Shown here piece by piece: positions 17,583 to 26,100 of a DNA stretch of 64,000 nucleotides. The DNA lies in the NCBI GenBank assembly GCA_045542415.1, contig JAZQKZ010000031.1:1-64000 (forward strand). Direction: 5' to 3'. Each line of letters starts with the position of its first letter. Position 1 is the first letter of the stretch. The stretch comes from UMGS1958 sp045542415. GTDB lineage: Bacteria; Bacillota; Clostridia; UBA1381. The translations under genes and the position numbers were made by a program. The notes beneath the pieces are model-generated. The model did not search any database. It saw only the letters and a program-made list of their open reading frames with translations, and was not told where the DNA came from.

Positions 17583-18869
17583 TTATTTTACAACTGCGTT
17601 GTTTACAAGCATTGTAATTGTGTTCTGAATTCCGAGATCCTTCTTCATGCTCTCTCTTTCAGCCTCGCCTACAAGCTCCTTAATCTTGTCAAGCTCCATG
17701 TTGTACTTCTTTGACATATCAACGAATTCCATCTCAAGCTCTTCGTCTGTAGCAACAATGCCCTCAGCCTTCATGATTGCCTCAAGTACTAATGAACCTC
17801 TTACCTGTGTTTCAGCCTGCGGTCTGAACTGTGCCTTCATAGCTTCCATATTTGAGCCTGTGTACTGAAGATAAAGCTCAAGGTTCATTCCCTGATACTG
17901 TAATCTCTGAGCAAACTCATTGATTGAATTTTCAACCTGAGCCTCAATCATAGCCTCCGGAATATCAACCTCTGCGTTTGATACTACCTTTTCGATAACT
18001 GCATTCTCAGTTTCAACCTTAGCCTTGTTCTCTGCTGCCTCTGTGAGCTTTTCCTTTACTGACTCACGGTACTCAGCCATTGTCTCGAACTTACTTACCT
18101 CGCTTGCAAAATCGTCATCAAGCTCCGGAAGCTCACGAACCTTGATTTCCTTTACCTTACAAGCAAATACTGCTGCCTTGCCGGCTAAATTTTCTGCGTG
18201 ATACTCCTCCGGGAATGTTACGTTAACATTAACGTCTGCATCGATTTCTGCACCAACAAGCTGCTCCTCGAAGCCCGGAATGAATGTGCCTGAGCCAATC
18301 TCAAGCTCATAGTTCTCGCCCTTGCCACCATCAAACGGTACGCCGTCAACGCTACCCTCGAAATCGAGAACAACGATATCACCGTTTTCAACTGCACGGT
18401 CATCAACCTCGATAAGTCTTGCATTCTTCTGCTGTGTTGCTGCGATATCCTTATCTACATCCTCGTCTGTAACTGTTGCGTCAATCTTAGCAACCTCTAC
18501 ACCCTTATACTCACCGAGCTTAACCTCCGGCTTTGTTGTAACGAGTGCTGTAAATACCACCGGCTCACCCTTCTTGATGTCCTCAACATCGATTTCCGGT
18601 CTTGCAACTACATCAAGATCTGCTTCCTTGATTGCTGCCTCATATGCCTCCGGTAATACTGCGTTGATTGCCTCATCATAGAAAACTGCCTCTGTGTAAA
18701 GCTTCTCAATAATAGCCTTCGGAGCCTTACCCTTTCTGTAGCCCGGAACATTGAACTTACCAACATTCTTCTTGTAAGCTGCGTTTACAGCCTTTGCAAA
18801 ATCCTCTGCGCTAACCTCGAATGTTAACTTCACAAGATTCTTTTCAATTGATTCTGTCTTCACTGCCAT
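17583..18869 (-). CDS. tig: Trigger factor
   Basis: A 428-residue ribosome-associated chaperone and peptidyl-prolyl isomerase. The N-terminal ribosome-binding domain has the signature GKFNVPGYRKGKAPKAI (about residues 30-47), the FKBP-like domain spans about 150-235 (GDIVVLDFEGSVDGVPFDGG), and the C-terminal chaperone arms follow. I use the start at 18869 because AAGGAGG precedes it; the frame remains open to 18938 but has no site there. It is the first gene of the tig-clpP-clpX-lysA run. Confidence 0.96.
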   Translation of the reverse strand: MAVKTESIEKNLVKLTFEVSAEDFAKAVNAAYKKNVGKFNVPGYRKGKAPKAIIEKLYTEAVFYDEAINAVLPEAYEAAIKEADLDVVARPEIDVEDIKKGEPVVFTALVTTKPEVKLGEYKGVEVAKIDATVTDEDVDKDIAATQQKNARLIEVDDRAVENGDIVVLDFEGSVDGVPFDGGKGENYELEIGSGTFIPGFEEQLVGAEIDADVNVNVTFPEEYHAENLAGKAAVFACKVKEIKVRELPELDDDFASEVSKFETMAEYRESVKEKLTEAAENKAKVETENAVIEKVVSNAEVDIPEAMIEAQVENSINEFAQRLQYQGMNLELYLQYTGSNMEAMKAQFRPQAETQVRGSLVLEAIMKAEGIVATDEELEMEFVDMSKKYNMELDKIKELVGEAERESMKKDLGIQNTITMLVNNAVVK

Positions 18870-19076
18870 AGTGGTTTTATCCTCCTTGATTATGCATGCA
18901 TTGCATATGCACACACTTTTTTTCATTTTAACATACAATCCATTATACCACGCTTAAAAGAATTTTGCAATTATTTTTTGAAAAAAAATCAATTTTTTCC
19001 TTAAAATTTTCATTTTGTTCATATTAATGCACATTAAAAGACACATTTTCATACAATATGCAGTAGTATTTTCCTT

Positions 19077-19111
19077 AAAAACAGCACGGAGTGTTCTTTT
19101 GGAACACTCCG
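19077..19111 (-). terminator. Terminator after slipin gene
   Basis: On the minus strand a perfect ten-base stem (CGGAGTGTTC with GAACACTCCG) with a five-base loop is followed by TGCTGTTTTT, five bases past the slipin stop codon. Confidence 0.85.
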
Positions 19112-19116
19112 ACAAC

Positions 19117-20217
19117 TCACTGACCGTTCCTCAGTATTGTCATAAGCTGAGACAACACATCAGAACTGCCGGTCAGGTTAATATTTCCCACATTTTCGCA
19201 GATACGCTCAATGTATTCAAGTTCCTTAAGCTTGTAAAGAGTTGCGTTTTCCTCCAACAGCTTTGCTGTGTTAAGCAACGAACGTGTCGATGCGACCTCC
19301 TCACGGCGGGATATTACATTTGCCTGTGCCTGCTTTTCGGCTATAAGCACAGTATTCATAATCTCACGAACCTCTCCCGGAAGTATTATGTCCTTTACTC
19401 CGGCATCGCTCACCTCTATGAACAAGACCTTTTCCTTTTCCCTGATACGTTCAAAAACATACGCTGACAGCTCTTCCTTGTCTGCAAGAATGTCATCCAT
19501 CTTGTGTTTTCCGATATATTCACGCAGTGCCAGCTGTGCCGCCACATGCAGCTGCTCCTTGTAATCGTCAACCTCGCTGATGCACTTCACATAATCGACT
19601 ATTCTGTAATTGCATACAAAATTTATACGAAGCGAAACCTTGTCAAGCGTCAGCATTTCCTGACCCGTAATATCCATCTGCTGAAGCCGGGTATCTATCA
19701 GGCTGTAATCAACCTTTGTGTTTGTTTTCCAGAAATAATATGTACCTGCATCAAGTATCCTTACCAGCTTGTTATCAAAGTAGAGTCTTGCTTTCTGATA
19801 CTCGCCCACCTCTATTTTAGTATAAATTCTTCCTGCCGGAAGCTGTGCAAATATATACTCAGGTACTCCGCTCACATCCGGCGTAGATATATCCACTATC
19901 TGAAACTCGTGCCTATCCGTAATTTCCCAGAAGGCATGTATTCCGCTGCCAAGTGCCGACGCAAATCTTCCGTTCACAAAATGCAGTGCCAGCTGTGTGT
20001 CATTTACTTCAACAACCGAAATCTGCTTTGAGATTTCTTCATTCTGTATCAAGGCTCTCAAGTCACACCTTTCCGAATGCAGTGGCATATCGGTCGCCGT
20101 AACCTCGATTTCACTGTCCCCGAAGGTATAATGCTTACCTGCAGCAAGCAGCTTGACAAATTTTCCGTTACGGAAAAGGAATCCTCTTTGATTTTCATTA
20201 ATCACTGTCTTTTTCAT
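19117..20217 (-). CDS. Slipin family (SPFH domain) protein
   Basis: A 366-residue protein related to bacterial slipins (stomatin-like SPFH proteins). Repeated beta segments (RGFLFRNGKFVKLLAAGKH, DTQLALHFVNGRFASALG, KARLYFDNKLVRILDAGTY) precede an SPFH domain with LTLDKVSLRINFVCNYRI and a C-terminal helix EKQAQANVISRREEVASTR. No membrane helix is obvious. Such proteins scaffold membrane microdomains; the substrate is unknown. I use the second Met (20217) because the first ATG (20235) overlaps the GGAGGG site. The structured RNA upstream is on the same strand with no terminator between, so it may form part of the leader. Confidence 0.85.
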   Translation of the reverse strand: MKKTVINENQRGFLFRNGKFVKLLAAGKHYTFGDSEIEVTATDMPLHSERCDLRALIQNEEISKQISVVEVNDTQLALHFVNGRFASALGSGIHAFWEITDRHEFQIVDISTPDVSGVPEYIFAQLPAGRIYTKIEVGEYQKARLYFDNKLVRILDAGTYYFWKTNTKVDYSLIDTRLQQMDITGQEMLTLDKVSLRINFVCNYRIVDYVKCISEVDDYKEQLHVAAQLALREYIGKHKMDDILADKEELSAYVFERIREKEKVLFIEVSDAGVKDIILPGEVREIMNTVLIAEKQAQANVISRREEVASTRSLLNTAKLLEENATLYKLKELEYIERICENVGNINLTGSSDVLSQLMTILRNGQ

Positions 20218-20244
20218 ATTATAAACCCTCCTCATACTCCTACT

Positions 20245-20684
20245 TTGTCCGTATAATCATCCATACATTAACAGCGGCCAAACACTTAAGTGTAGGAATC
20301 CGCATGCGTGAACGTGCGTCCGGCAAGCCTTGTAAAGCCATCAGGGTACCAATCACCCTGCCAACTCCAGTCCATGTGAACACCTGTCCCGACATCCCTC
20401 TCCCTTGCACGGTATCCGTATCCGGACAAGGCTGTTAATGCATTGTTTCAGCCGGTTTAGCAACGGAGTGCCCGGCAAAACAGGATAATTATTTTTCCCA
20501 TCATCCCAAACATGTACCGTTTCCGGTAAACCCTAACCATTAGGCATATGCAAAAAAAACATATGTCAGGAATCGAACCTGAGTCCGGCACCGCACATAG
20601 CACGGTTCCGTAAAGCTTATCGGCATACGTTACGGAATCTCCTCACGCACCGCAGTGAATTCATACACTCGCTTTGATAAGCTT
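20245..20684 (-). ncRNA. Large structured RNA with permuted tRNA-like core
   Basis: This 440-base stretch has no gene but dense RNA structure on the minus strand. A pseudoknot is formed by 20676-20684 with 20613-20621 (9 bp) and 20630-20637 with 20606-20613 (8 bp). Then comes a T-arm-like hairpin, CAGG-TTCGATT-CCTG (20567-20581), preceded by GGACT; CATATG arms (20560-20565, 20545-20550) around a T-rich loop; a D-arm-like CCTAATGGTTAGG (20532-20544); and a GAAA-tetraloop hairpin (20515-20528). The T-arm precedes the D-arm, the reverse of a tRNA. Four or five further hairpins follow. A promoter fits at 20690-20717. I cannot assign a family with certainty; raiA-type or another ornate large RNA is possible. 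Confidence 0.65.
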
Positions 20685-20689
20685 GCAGG

Positions 20690-20717
20690 TATATAATAAC
20701 ACAGAAAATAATTCCAA
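20690..20717 (-). promoter_or_regulatory. SigmaA-type promoter of the large RNA
   Basis: On the minus strand TTGGAA (20712-20717) and TATATA (20690-20695) are 16 bases apart. A start about seven bases downstream would put the 5' end at the first base of the pseudoknot stem near 20684. Confidence 0.5.
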
Positions 20718-20722
20718 TCACG

Positions 20723-20761
20723 GAAAAAAAGCTGCGAACTCTTAAAATTCACAGCTTTTTT
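20723..20761. terminator. Bidirectional terminator between the two RNAs
   Basis: AAAAAAGCTGTGAA pairs with TTCGCAGCTTTTTT across a short loop, with T tracts on both strands. It isolates the promoter of the large RNA from transcription coming from the small RNA upstream. Confidence 0.75.
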
Positions 20762-20799
20762 GAATTTATTATCATTACACATTTACAGCATTATGACTT

Positions 20800-20880
20800 G
20801 CAAAAACAAAAAGAAAGCCTTATCGCAAAGAGGTCTCGGCAGCTTCGCACCTGCACATTTAAACGATTCAGCTTTCTATA
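20800..20880 (-). ncRNA. Small RNA of about 75-80 bases
   Basis: A free-standing transcription unit with no ORF of note. A strong promoter (20886-20914) would start transcription near 20879. The RNA opens with GAAAGC and closes with GCTTTC followed by TTTTTGTTTTT, so the outer stem (GAAAGC..ATCG with CGAT..GCTTTC) doubles as a terminator. Inside is a GCAG/CTGC hairpin around GTGCGAAG. It does not match 4.5S/scRNA, which would need a GGAAG tetraloop region, nor any riboswitch I recognise. Confidence 0.6.
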
Positions 20881-20885
20881 CTCCT

Positions 20886-20914
20886 ATTGTACCACCTTCA
20901 GCTTTATTTGTCAA
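20886..20914 (-). promoter_or_regulatory. Consensus SigmaA promoter of the small RNA
   Basis: On the minus strand a perfect TTGACA (20909-20914) is followed after exactly 17 bases by TACAAT (20886-20891). It points away from the YczE-type gene and toward the small RNA. Confidence 0.8.
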
Positions 20915-20995
20915 AAATATCATCTCTAAACAATAAAAACCGGCACATCTGAATTTATCAACCCAATAAGCATTTCCGTAATATTAAACAATGAA

Positions 20996-21649
20996 TCATC
21001 TTACAAGCAAACCATTTATACATCTATAAAGCCGCTTATTGAACCATTTTACTACCATTCCCGTTCCTACCGCCGCAATCAAGGTACCCTCTCTCGTACC
21101 CACCAACTGAAAATCAAAAAATATCAGCGACAATATGACCGACAGCGTTACACTGCTTATATCAAACACAATTTTAACATTTCCAAACTCCTTATGCAGT
21201 GTATCCGCAATCACCTTTACAAGTGCTTCTCCCGAATTCATTATTACATTAGCAATAAATGACAGCGATATACCAAAACCAAGTATAATAACACCGGACA
21301 GCACCATAACAAGACGCATTATATATCTGTCAACAGGTATAAAGGAGGCTATCCATAATCCAAAATCCGTAAAATAGCCAAGTGCAAACGCCAACGGTAT
21401 CTGCAAAAGCTGAATAGGTTCAAATTTCTTCCTGAGAATAAGAATCTGAGCAACCACCATCAGGCAGCTCCATATAATAAGCCATGTACCCATCGTGAAA
21501 AACGTAAATTTATAGCTTAAAACATTAGCAACCGACGAAATCGGCGACACACCCAGCTCACCTTTTTTGGTAAATGCAATTCCGAGTGCCGAGAAAAACA
21601 GACTGATTATAAATAATACATATCTCTTGGTTGTTTCTTTTCTATTCAT
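20996..21649 (-). CDS. YczE/YyaS/YitT family membrane protein
   Basis: A 217-residue integral membrane protein with five hydrophobic segments, for example YVLFIISLFFSALGIAFTKK and LVMVLSGVIILGFGISLSF. The motif GELGVSPISSVANVLS after the first helix and the overall length match the YczE/YyaS/YitT family, whose transported substrate, if any, is unknown. An AAGGGAAG site precedes the ATG. It is transcribed away from cotJ as a single gene; no terminator is obvious before the small RNA. Confidence 0.8.
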   Translation of the reverse strand: MNRKETTKRYVLFIISLFFSALGIAFTKKGELGVSPISSVANVLSYKFTFFTMGTWLIIWSCLMVVAQILILRKKFEPIQLLQIPLAFALGYFTDFGLWIASFIPVDRYIMRLVMVLSGVIILGFGISLSFIANVIMNSGEALVKVIADTLHKEFGNVKIVFDISSVTLSVILSLIFFDFQLVGTREGTLIAAVGTGMVVKWFNKRLYRCINGLLVR

Positions 21650-21831
21650 AATATACTTCCCTTCCGTGCTTCAATTTCTACGATATAATTATAACACGTT
21701 TTTCTCAACTATTCAACAAAATATTTTATTTTTACCTATAATTCTCTGTCTCACCCCAAGTCACTTAACCATAAACAAACGCATATTATAAAGTACAGTT
21801 ATAACTGAATAAATATATAGGAGTAAAAATA

Positions 21832-22023
21832 ATGGCTGAAAACAATAACATTTCACGCTGCTGCGGCTGTGTAGGCTATGCCTATGTTCCGATACAGGAG
21901 CTGAACGATATCTATGAGCCGTGTGACGCACTATTTATGGGAACTATCTTTCCTGAGCTGAATTTAAACATGTGTGAATACGGCAAGGTATGCAAAGGAG
22001 ATGGAGGTATTGTCAATGGATAA
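21832..22023 (+). CDS. cotJA: Spore coat-associated protein CotJA
   Basis: A 63-residue protein with the CotJA core YVPIQELNDIYEPCDALFMG followed by TIFPELNL. A Cys-rich head (CCGCVG) precedes it. In Bacillus CotJA is needed to bring CotJC into the inner spore coat. A TAGGAG site lies nine bases upstream. It overlaps cotJB by eight bases, so the three genes form a tight operon expressed late in sporulation, probably under SigmaE, though I see no convincing SigmaE promoter. Confidence 0.88.
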   Translation: MAENNNISRCCGCVGYAYVPIQELNDIYEPCDALFMGTIFPELNLNMCEYGKVCKGDGGIVNG

Positions 22024-22273
22024 TCAGGCACACAGATTACGTCAGCTTCAATCAGCAAACTTTGCTGCATATGACATGCTGCTTTATCTCGACACACACT
22101 CAAATGACAAAAAGGCATTTGAAATTTTTAAATCGCTGGTTGACAAAACCAACAGACTCAGACATGAATACGAAAAAGATTTTGGTTCTTTAACGCCGTT
22201 CAACAGTGCTTACAAGAGCGAATTTGACTGGCTGAACAATCCGTGGCCATGGGATAAGGAGGCGAGCGAATAA
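22016..22273 (+). CDS. cotJB: Spore coat protein CotJB
   Basis: An 85-residue CotJB-like protein with LQSANFAAYDMLLYLDTH and a C-terminal WLNNPWPWDKEA, both family hallmarks. The start at 22016 follows GGAGG inside the cotJA end; an upstream frame to 21974 is not needed. It ends one base into cotJC (TAATG). Confidence 0.9.
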   Translation: MDNQAHRLRQLQSANFAAYDMLLYLDTHSNDKKAFEIFKSLVDKTNRLRHEYEKDFGSLTPFNSAYKSEFDWLNNPWPWDKEASE

Positions 22274-22851
22274 TGTTTGAATACAGCAAATTTCTTGAAT
22301 TTCCGGTAAAAGTAAAAAACAAAAACCCCCGCCTCGCAAACATTATCATCACACAATATGGTGGACCCAATGGCGAGCTCGGTGCATCATTGCGATATTT
22401 GTCCCAGCGCTACACCATGCCTGACGAGGTCACAAAAGGGTTGCTGACTGATATAGGTGTTGAAGAACTTGGTCACCTTGAAATTGTGGGAACACTCGTC
22501 AAACAGCTCAGTGGTGATGCCGCTCCAAAAGAATGGTTAGAGATGGGTTCCTGGGAATACTATGCCGACAACGGTGCAAGTGTTTTTCCGCAAAATTCAC
22601 AAGGAACGCCGTTTAACGCCGCATCTATTGCAGTCACCGGCGATCCGCTGACCAATTTATATGAAAATCTTGCAGCAGAACAGAAAGCGAGAGCAGTGTA
22701 TGATAACATCCTCCGCTTATCGGACGATCCCGATGTAAACGAGGTTATAAAGTTCTTGCGACAAAGGGAAATTGTACACTTTCAGCGCTTCGGTGAAGCC
22801 TTGAACAAACTTCAGGAAAAGACCATCCGAAAAGGCTGTAAGATGAAATAA
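22273..22851 (+). CDS. cotJC: Spore coat protein CotJC, manganese catalase family
   Basis: A 192-residue CotJC, related to di-manganese catalases. The ferritin-like four-helix core carries the metal ligands in IGVEELGHLEIV, NLAAEQKARAVYDNI and REIVHFQRFGEAL. It is built into the spore coat and may protect against peroxide. The end of the gene, from 22789, is the source of the repeat found three more times downstream. The C-terminal TIRKGCKMK differs from the copies, which read TMRKGCK(M/I)K. Confidence 0.93.
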   Translation: MFEYSKFLEFPVKVKNKNPRLANIIITQYGGPNGELGASLRYLSQRYTMPDEVTKGLLTDIGVEELGHLEIVGTLVKQLSGDAAPKEWLEMGSWEYYADNGASVFPQNSQGTPFNAASIAVTGDPLTNLYENLAAEQKARAVYDNILRLSDDPDVNEVIKFLRQREIVHFQRFGEALNKLQEKTIRKGCKMK

Positions 22852-22927
22852 TAACCCTGCTATAAGGCACTGCTGTCCATAGACGGCAGTGCTTTTACTT
22901 GTTTTTATTATCGCATATCACGGTGTC
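22789..22927 (+). repeat. cotJC 3' end repeat, resident copy
   Basis: The last 21 codons of cotJC, its stop codons (TAATAA), the terminator and about 30 further bases form a 139-base unit that recurs with about 85-90 percent identity at 33229, 37773 and 39389. Downstream of it the sequence TTGCGAAGAATATTCAGATA (22928-22947) is also found at 38691. It reads like the left boundary of an integrated block. Confidence 0.85.
22864..22896 (+). terminator. Terminator of cotJABC
   Basis: AAGGCACTGC and GCAGTGCTTTT form a GC-rich stem followed by TTTT, 13 bases past the cotJC stop. This same hairpin is kept in all three downstream repeat copies. Confidence 0.85.
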
Positions 22928-23069
22928 TTGCGAAGAATATTCAGATATTCCATAATTATAAAGATAAGGAACAGGACAGAAATAATTAAAATTTATACAG
23001 GTTAATATTTAAATATTGTTATTATTCAGAAAATTTGACACTGAAATTATAGAAGGGATCTGTGATATA

Positions 23070-23085
23070 ATAGTATATAATTGTA
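23070..23085 (+). promoter_or_regulatory. Extended -10 promoter of the GH27 gene
   Basis: A TGATATAATA box, a TATAAT hexamer with an extended TG motif, lies about 45 bases before the GH27 start. A TTGACA hexamer is present further upstream but 25 bases away, too far to pair normally. Confidence 0.45.
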
Positions 23086-23123
23086 AATAGCTGAAAGCAT
23101 TTACGCTGAAGGAGGAATTTTAT

Positions 23124-26100
23124 ATAAAAAAACAAATTGCAGTTTTTTTGGCAGTGGCTACAATAAGCACTGCTATACCATCGGCTTTGGCATGGACTAC
23201 CTCGCGCGAAGCACCGCCGGAGATTACAGATAAGGATTATATGTTTCCGTCATTTTCAAATGGAGAAACGCTGCTGGATAAGCAGCAGGGACGGCTCCCG
23301 GCAATGGGCTGGAACAGCTGGAATCCGTTTGGAACAGGAAATACAGAGGAGCTTACAAGGGCGCAGGCGGATAAGATTGTTGAGCTGGGATTGGATAAGC
23401 TTGGCTACCAATATGTAGTGCTTGACGTCGGATGTTACAGTGATAATCGTGACAGCGACGGCTATCTTACAAATAATCAGCAGAAATTCCAGAGCGGAAT
23501 ACAGGCAATGTCAGATTATCTTCACGACAAAGGACTTAAATTCGGAATGTATAATGATATCGGAATTTATCATTGTGCAAGCAGAATAATAGGTACTGCC
23601 GGTTATGAGGATCTTGATGCGGAAAAGTATGTGGAGTGGGGTGTTGACTATCTTAAAGTAGATAACTGTGAATATCTGTGGGATAACGCAACCGGAACCG
23701 GCGAGGCTGCGACTAAATATACATATGCACCCGCAATCCGAAGCATTACAGTTTCGGGTAACGAGCTTCAAACTACTTTAAATGCAGTGAATGACGGACT
23801 CCTTACCGGTGACGGCGCACGCAAGGATATCAGCGGTGATTTTGTAAATTATATAGGTACAAAGGACGGAATGAATATAGGTGTATCCCCTATCGGCGAT
23901 ATGTGGAGTGAGCTGGAATTTACGGTCAATGCTCCTTCGGAAGGTCAATACCAATTAACGGTCAACTATGCCTCCGGCGAGCAGACCGGTACCGGACGCT
24001 GGCTCCAGATAGCGGTCGGCGATGTTGAGAATGAAACGAGATATATGGACGAACTGCTTCCGGAGAGCGGTGGCATAGATGTATTCTGTGATAGTGCTCC
24101 GATTACAGTGACGCTTGAAGAGGGCGAAAACACCATCCGCCTGATGAATCACAGAAGACAGGAAAATACTCTTAATTCCTATGCTGCGTTATTTGAGTCT
24201 ATGAAAAAGTACGGAGGAGATGATTATGATTTTGTTCTTTCACTCTGTGAATGGGGAAAGACACAGCCTCAGAACTGGGGCTATAAAGTCGGCAATTCAT
24301 GGCGTATTCTCAACGATATAACCTTCAAGGTAGGTATAGGTGGAAGTGCTGTATGGAGTTCAAATAATACATCGAGTATTACATCGCAGTATAACAAAGC
24401 TGTTATCATGGATGAATTCTCAGGTCTTGACAAGGGCTGGAACGACCCGGATATGATGGTTATAGGCATGAACGGAATTACACCTACTATGGGTAAAACA
24501 CATATGTCAATGTGGTGTATGATGAACGCTCCGCTTATGCTCGGAATGGATTTAAGAAGCGTTGAAGCGGGCGATGATGTATATAATATCATTTCAAATG
24601 CCGATGTGATTGCACTCAATCAGGACACACTTGGCGTTCAGGCAAAGAGAATATACAGCTCAATTTTAAGCTCAGCACCTGATACTACATATGTCCAGGA
24701 CATAAACCGTGTAGATATTCTCGCAAAGCCGCTTTCAAACGGTGATGTTGCTCTTTCGTTTATTAATGTTTCCTCATCCTCAAACAGAGATACTCATACT
24801 GTAAGTGTTGATGATATTATATCGTATATAGGACACAAAATGGTTGATGCAGACAGCTTCGGGAATGCACAGGCATATGTTCTGACAGATCTCTGGAGCG
24901 GTGAAAAGAGCGTAAATACAAGTGGCAGCTTTTCAGTAAGCGAAATTGAAGGTTGTGACAGTATCACGGTAAGAGTAAGCCCGATTGGCAGCGAAGACGA
25001 CGAAAAAGACGCTCTCAAGGCAATAATAGAGGCTGCGGAGACTGAAATAGCATCAAATTCAGAAAAGCCTGTTTCGTTTGCGGACGAAATTCTGCAAGGA
25101 GCTGTTAATGAAGCGAATTCTGTACTTAACTCAGGCGGAAGCTGTCTTGATGAGGCAAAAAAGCTTCAGTCTGCAATTGAAGAATACCGCGAGGTGTACG
25201 GAATCTATTCTGCCCTCGGCACAGAAATTGATACTGTAAAAGATATGACAGGTAATTCGGGTATATACAATAAAGATTCAGCGTGGATGACATTCAACGC
25301 GGAATACGAAAAGGCGCATACAGTATATAATAATCCCGAGTCATTCGCAGACATAGAAAGTGCGATTGTCGGACTCAGAACAGCGGCAGCAAGCTTGAAC
25401 TACAATGTGGATGCAGCGTTTAATCCTATAGCATGGTATGTTTTTAACGATACATCTTCTGACACAGTAAAGGATGTTTCCGGCTACAACAGAGACGCAC
25501 AGCTTGTAAATGACGGTGCAAAAATACCGTCGATAGGTACATTGAGTCTTAACGCGAACGGTGAAAATAACGGATATGTTCAGCTGCCGGCGGGTATCCT
25601 GTCTAATGCGGAGGAGTTTACATTCAGTGCATGGGTAAATATTAAAGAGCATCAGACATGGGGACGTTTGTTTGACTTCGGCATGTCAAGCAATAACGGA
25701 TATATGTTCCTGTCTCCATATTCGGGAAGCGGTGTTTTACAGTATGCAATAACACCGACAAGCAATGGCGGCGAGCAGAGAGTCGTAGCAGATACTACCA
25801 TTGCCGTGGGCGAATGGCTCAATATCACTGCAGTACAAAGCGGAACAACGCTTACGATATATGTAAACGGTGAGCCTGCTACATCGGGTACTGTTACTAA
25901 CACACCTGCTCAATGTATAAAAGAAGCAATAAATTCCTACATAGGCAAATCACAGTGGAATGACAGATATCTTTCAGGCGAAATAAAGGATGTAAGAATA
26001 TACGATAAGGCATTAAGCGAGAATCAGCTTTACGCTATGCTTAACGGAGGCTCTACACTTTCGCTTACCGCAAAAGACAGTGCCGGCTGTACGGTTGTAA

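Noticed and set aside
19504..20031. 175-codon plus-strand ORF inside the slipin gene
   Set aside because: It is a Cys/Leu/Ile-rich antisense shadow without a ribosome site.
20245..20690. Ordinary tmRNA (ssrA)
   Set aside because: The GGAC-preceded T-arm resembles tmRNA, but the acceptor-like stem is CATATG without the G-U pair, there is no GGATTCGAC D-loop region and no tag ORF ending in a stop. Length and order also do not fit.
20245..20690. RNase P RNA, T-box or group I/II intron
   Set aside because: The strings GGCAGGGTG and GGTACCCTG recall RNase P or T-box motifs, but the universal GAGGAAAGTCC, the full T-box antiterminator and the intron core sequences are absent.
21700..21831. SigmaE promoter for cotJABC
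   Set aside because: A GCATATTA stretch and a TATAACT stretch are present upstream of cotJA, but their spacing of about 11-12 bases is too short for a confident call.
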